A DNA stretch of 64,000 nt from Dipylidium caninum (taxonomy: Eukaryota > Platyhelminthes > Cestoda > Cyclophyllidea > Dipylidiidae): NCBI GenBank assembly GCA_017562135.1, contig QEYB01000713.1, positions 496,001 through 560,000 of the forward strand. Direction: 5' to 3'. The notes beneath the pieces were generated by a model. The model made no database searches. It was not told the origin of the DNA and worked only from the letters and a program-made list of their open reading frames with translations. The position numbers and the translations under genes were made by a program. This document shows positions 59,882-64,000 of this stretch, piece after piece (position 1 is the stretch's first letter; each line of letters begins with the position of its first letter).

Positions 59882-62800
59882 TCAGAGGTTCAATTGCACT
59901 TGGAGCGTGTATAAATCGGTAGATCGCATGAAAAGACTCACCGAGAATACATCGCCAACTAAGTAAACGCTGCCTGTGACTAGCACATGTATCTTGGTAG
60001 CTTGAATGGTGCCAGAATTGAACACCACCGGTGATGATCCATTCCAGGTCTTAAGGGCGCTGAGGAATTGGACAAAATCATCGTCCTCCAATGTGTAATA
60101 TGGTGTTGACGACTTTAACTTGGCCCATACCGCCTTCCATTCGCATGGAAGAGGGTAGTTAATCGGAGTTCTCGCTTCAATGGAAGTCAGAAAAAATTGG
60201 TAATGGTTAAAATCTGTTGCGAAGGGAAAAACCAACAACAAAACGAGATGAAAAAGAGTGGATTTAGTATTACACGAAATAGATAAAACGTTTTAGGGAC
60301 GGTAAAATAATTTAAAGGCCGTAACAAAAAAATGAACTATCCGTTTTCAAAGTAGGAGGAAGCTGAAATGTGCGGTTTTGAAAGAAAAAATGACTCTAAA
60401 AAAATTAATTCGTTGTTTCAATAAGATAGTCAAACAGTGGCATATTTTTCGCCGCCTTTCACTAATGTGCCCATGTGCACATTTGTCATCTTTTAATTTT
60501 AAATATCTTCTCAGCTAAGGTTCGTCAACATGGCAATGGAGTAGAGAAGTGTCAACATACCCAAGGGGCCGTTGATGAGTCCGCTAAAGTAAACAGCATC
60601 GAAGTTGAGTGTCTAGAATGCAGTAATTACTTATTTCAAATAGGCAACATAAACGGGAAAAATATAACCAGGAGACGCAGGTCTTACCAGCAGTTGTTGC
60701 AGCATTGGAACTGGGTCGCGGTTTCCCGTCACAACAAACAGTAGCAGGCGGAAGGTGCGATGCCTAAAAGCACGATGGAAGTACATGCTGGCGAACAGTT
60801 CAGGTGCAGACCTACATCGTAGCAGAACTTGAAGCCGGACTGACGCTTTGAAACCACTTACAGCAGTGCTGGGACATACAAGGCACAAAAAAAAGACGCT
60901 TAGTAGGATCCGATAGGTTAAAATTTACTAGGCAGTGATGCTTTTGAAATACACGAGGACTGATAAATACAGGAAAGAGTAGGGATAAATGAAATGAATG
61001 TTGAGCTAACCAAGGCGTAGGTACACGAAAGCTTCCACCACTTAACTAAGCTCCTACTTTGTCAAGTATTACAATCAAGTCTGTCTCTCAAGTGAGATCG
61101 TCATCACCGAGTCTGGTAACACAATGAAAGATATTCCATACTAGTACTGTTTGCGTAAATCACTAAATACAATGGTACAGGAATAGGATGTCTGAGGCTT
61201 AATTCCACATAAAAGCAAACACTAAAAGTGGACAAAATAGGAGCTGAAATACCTCAATGCTTGTAATGGTGTGAGCACAATCGAGAAAAAATGTAAGATT
61301 CTCCGAAATTTTTGCCTCATGAAATCGACCTACGATGCGTGTTGAGAGGATGCCTACAGGACAATGCAGGAAAGGGGAAATAAAACATGTAAAAGTCAGA
61401 TAGCCTTAATCATGTGTTCTTGACAAAGTGCTGACTTTAGACGAGAGTTGTGAAAAGACGCAGGGAGGGCATAACAACCGTGAGGGGTTGCATTACAACA
61501 CCTACCAGCAATGATATGCCCCATGCACAGTCCGCATTAATTAGTGAAGCAGCCATCGCATTCGAAGCAATGATAAGTCACACTTTTGAGGAAGTAAATC
61601 AACCGTATTCTCATGCTCCAACGAGAACAACTTACTGTAAATTTACTTACCAAGTAAACTGTGTGGGTAAATGAGGAAAAAGGAGAGTAGTGTCGAGTAA
61701 ATGGCTTTAGCATTGTCAATTAGACAGCCAATATACTTTAAAAATAGCGTTCACAGTGTTATAACTTCTTTTAACATGAGACAAGTTGATTTAATTTCGG
61801 TATTTACTTAAACCTCTGAATGCATGCCCGATGTTCGTCGTCGGGATAGAGTTCGGAACGCATCCGAACATCCGAGATCTGGTTAAAAACGGACAAAAGT
61901 CTCCTTATTAATGGAAAGGAGATACTTGGTAAGAGAAATTTACCGGTAAGCTGTTTTTCAGTGGGACGCAGGTACAGCGTCGGTATGACTTTCGTATCTA
62001 AAAGGGACAATTGAAAGGCTAAACAGAATATTTGAGGGTAAAATAACCCAATGTTAAAGATGGATCACAGCACAGTGAAATCATGGACAGAAGTATACGA
62101 GATGAGTTGCATTGTACTGTCTATATACAAATTTTACTTTAAAAGACTTGGGTTATACTCTACCCCTTCGTAACTATTACCGTTAAACCGGCAGTTCTAA
62201 CGAGAGGTTGAGCAAACGCGATTTACCGGTTCTGCATGGAAAACGCCCCGGTTATTGTTAATGGAATTCGGAACTCATGGGATTTGAAGTAACAAGTGAA
62301 GCTCAGATCCAGCATTACGACTCACCGGTAGTCGTTTTAAATTTCCTGAGACGGTGGATATGAGCATTGAGACGAGCAACTGGCAGCATGTAATGATGTT
62401 ACACAAAATAGGGGAAAAATCGTGAATTAGCAAACAGTCTAAACCATATAAGGCTCAGATCAGTAACGGAGGAAATGCAACAATGGAAAAACGACGGCGA
62501 CCCTTCGCAATGAATCTGGAATATCCTTACCTCCTATTAATGCTAATGAAAATACACCCACACCTACCCAATTCAAGAAGAGGCAAGGATCCGCCTGTGG
62601 GGATGTGGTTCTCACATTCATGCCACAGATGCACAGCAGCCAATGCGAGACATATATTTCTCTCACACACCGACTGATTCCCCACGCAATTTGTAAATCT
62701 GTCCCAACTCTCCAAAACTACGTTTTCATGAAAGAGTGTGCGTCGAATATCCACAAAACGAGGCGCTACCACCAGAGGACACTGTGGAAAAGGGGATGTG

Positions 62801-63427
62801 TGGAAATATGCGAAATTTCAAATGGAGAAAGAGGCGACTCATGTACCTGAACAGAATGTGCTTCCTCGACGAAAATCGTCAACGCATCCTCCGGTTCGTC
62901 AGTTGCCACCACTGCTGGAACTCCGGGCTAAATGTTAAACATTACAAGAAGGGGAAACGATATGCTTAACGTTCTGCAAATCAATTACCCATTCCCTCCT
63001 TATTGTAGCATGTCACTCACATTTCAACCTTATCGACTTAGATGTAGGCGCAAATCTGACCCAAACATTGGCTGTCTGATCGTGTAGAGAACTGAATTCT
63101 CTCCCAAAGTCATGTGCCGTTTATTTTCCAAAACAAATACCTTGAATACTTATGGCCGAAGCAATTCTTAAATGGTGATTCAAATAGTGTCAACCCATAA
63201 AGAACGAAATTACTTACGTTTATTACAGCCATAATCACAAAACGAGTAGGACGTGAAATGGAAGGATATTTCAGATCTAGTTTAAATGTCGGAAAAGCAG
63301 AAAAAAACGGGAGATTGCATTTACCTTGAAGATACCAGCTTTGTTCCATGCTATCTCTCTTATTGTGTTTCCAAAAATATTAGTGTGTTCGAGTTCTATT
63401 GCGGCGACAACAGCAACCCTGGGACGG
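59882..63427 (-). CDS. FPGS: Folylpolyglutamate synthase, N-terminal part outside the window
   Basis: Adds glutamates to folates with ATP, in cytosol and mitochondria, to retain them in the cell. Exons in coding order: 63427-63325, 62927-62847, 62781-62568, 62379-62326, 61997-61944, 61903-61814, 61353-61253, 60868-60816, 60763-60688, 60612-60561, 60213-59942 (open to a stop at 59,882). Phases all join. Diagnostic strings: AIELEHTNIFGNTIREIAWN, KAGIFK, PGVPAVVATDEPEDAL, ICLALAAVHLW, ILSTRIVGRFHEAK, FFLDCAHTITSIE, LLLFVVTGNRDPVPML, LNFDAVYFSG and IHVLVTGSVYLVGDV. Each matches its human counterpart in order. The ATP-binding loop (GTKGKGS in the family) is encoded beyond the right edge. The DGAHT motif reads DCAHT here. 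The 62,379 and 61,997 exons rest on phase only. Confidence 0.9.
59942..61353 (-). CDS. FPGS: FPGS exons: C-terminal domain
   Basis: Five exons. The first gives GILSTRIVGRF and LDCAHT. The next two are joined across a 52-nt intron (60,815-60,764) and give HCCKWFQSVSPASSSATMHR, then LLLFVVTGNRDP. The next gives TLNFDAVYFSGLINGP. The last begins DFNHYQFFLTSIEART and contains the family's closing strand HVLVTGSVYLVGDVFS. After that either a GTGAGT donor is used or the frame runs 20 residues further to the stop at 59,882. Confidence 0.88.
62568..63427 (-). CDS. FPGS: FPGS exons: central ligase part
   Basis: Three well-supported exons. The first gives RVAVVAAIELEHTNIFGNTI then REIAWNKAGIFK (human SLGIDHTSLLGDTVEKIAWQ, then KGGIFK). 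The second gives PGVPAVVATDEPED. The third starts after CCTTTTCCACAG with CPLVVAPRF and ends near the helix NICLALAAVHLWHECE. Donors are GTAAAT, GTACAT and GTAGGT. Confidence 0.9.
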
Positions 63428-64000
63428 CTGAAAGAAGGAAAGGCACAGGACGAAAAGTCCCCCTATACGATGCCGATTTTACAAGCAAACTCCACATGCT
63501 CACTCTACCATTAATTACTCGCTTTCAGAGAGCCATTTTTCTTAGTTGAACGCCAATTTAGGCACTAAAAATGCTACAGTTTCTAAAACATTCTACAAAT
63601 AGACGTAAACCCTACCACTAAGGTGACTTCACTTTTTCCTCTCATAACCTCTACCGATATCATAACTTCTTATAGGTCCTCCAACAACTTTGTATCCTTC
63701 TTCTCGATCCAGTATACCATTCCATCAAGTATAATAAGAAAAAAATGTATTACAGCCAAAAAACAAGCTTCAATTTAGAGGTAGTTTGCGGAACGGCATC
63801 AAACAAAAGTACCCACGAGGCATCCCAGTTTAACACATTAATCACCGACCTCACATAAACAGAGAAACATGATTTTACGTTGATTGCAATATGTCATAAC
63901 ACAAAATCATGTGATTAACCAATTTGTAGGTCGCAAAACGAATGTTGGTTGGGTATCTGTGCCTTGACAAGGACAGGCGGATTGTGAACTAAGTTGCATT
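63428..64000 (-). other. FPGS intron running off the right edge
   Basis: The exon at 63,427 begins after TTCTTTCAG with one base of a split codon, so an earlier exon ending in phase 2 is needed. I find no match here to the preceding FPGS segment, so it lies beyond 64,000. Confidence 0.55.

Noticed and set aside
60764..60868. Apparent frameshift in FPGS before LLLFVVTGNRDP
   Set aside because: A 52-nt intron with GTAGGT donor and GCTTTTAG acceptor restores the frame.

Overview
The window reads as animal nuclear DNA. Genes are split into many exons, splice sites are canonical and phase-consistent, and several introns are only 31 to 54 nt long. Small introns of this size, moderate AT richness and compact genes fit a parasitic flatworm such as a tapeworm, but this is an inference; nothing here names the species. 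Exons were found by matching translated pieces to remembered family motifs and by checking that intron phases join. No database search was possible.

Left part (about 1-21,000), sparse. It holds two single-exon minus-strand genes for secreted, very acidic proteins. One is short (3,795-4,121). The other is long and built of about fifteen tandem units (10,131-13,046). Each has a signal-peptide-like N-terminus and a TATA box about 50 nt before its ATG. A degenerate mariner transposase lies at 16,550-17,490. A possible two-exon gene of unknown function lies at 19,490-20,337.

Middle (21,102-34,542), minus strand: a MYST-family histone acetyltransferase of the KAT6 (MOZ/MORF/Enok) type. Seventeen exons could be placed: winged-helix-like N-terminus, double PHD finger, MYST domain with its C2HC zinc finger, an AT-hook and a long Ser/Pro/Gln-rich tail. 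One exon in the catalytic core carries a single extra base in a homopolymer. One intron appears to be GC-AG.

Right middle (about 37,101-58,870), plus strand and divergent from KAT6: a sorting nexin 14 (SNX14) orthologue with PXA, RGS-like, PX and C-terminal nexin regions over about 22 exons. Its introns hold two copies of a ~345 bp repeat in opposite orientation, and an antisense ORF.

Right end (59,882-63,427 and beyond), minus strand and tail-to-tail with SNX14: folylpolyglutamate synthase (FPGS). The N-terminal exons with the ATP-binding loop lie outside the window. The three conserved genes are ordinary housekeeping or chromatin genes with no obvious functional link. The least explained material is the secreted acidic pair, above all the tandem-repeat protein, whose units form a higher-order pattern.
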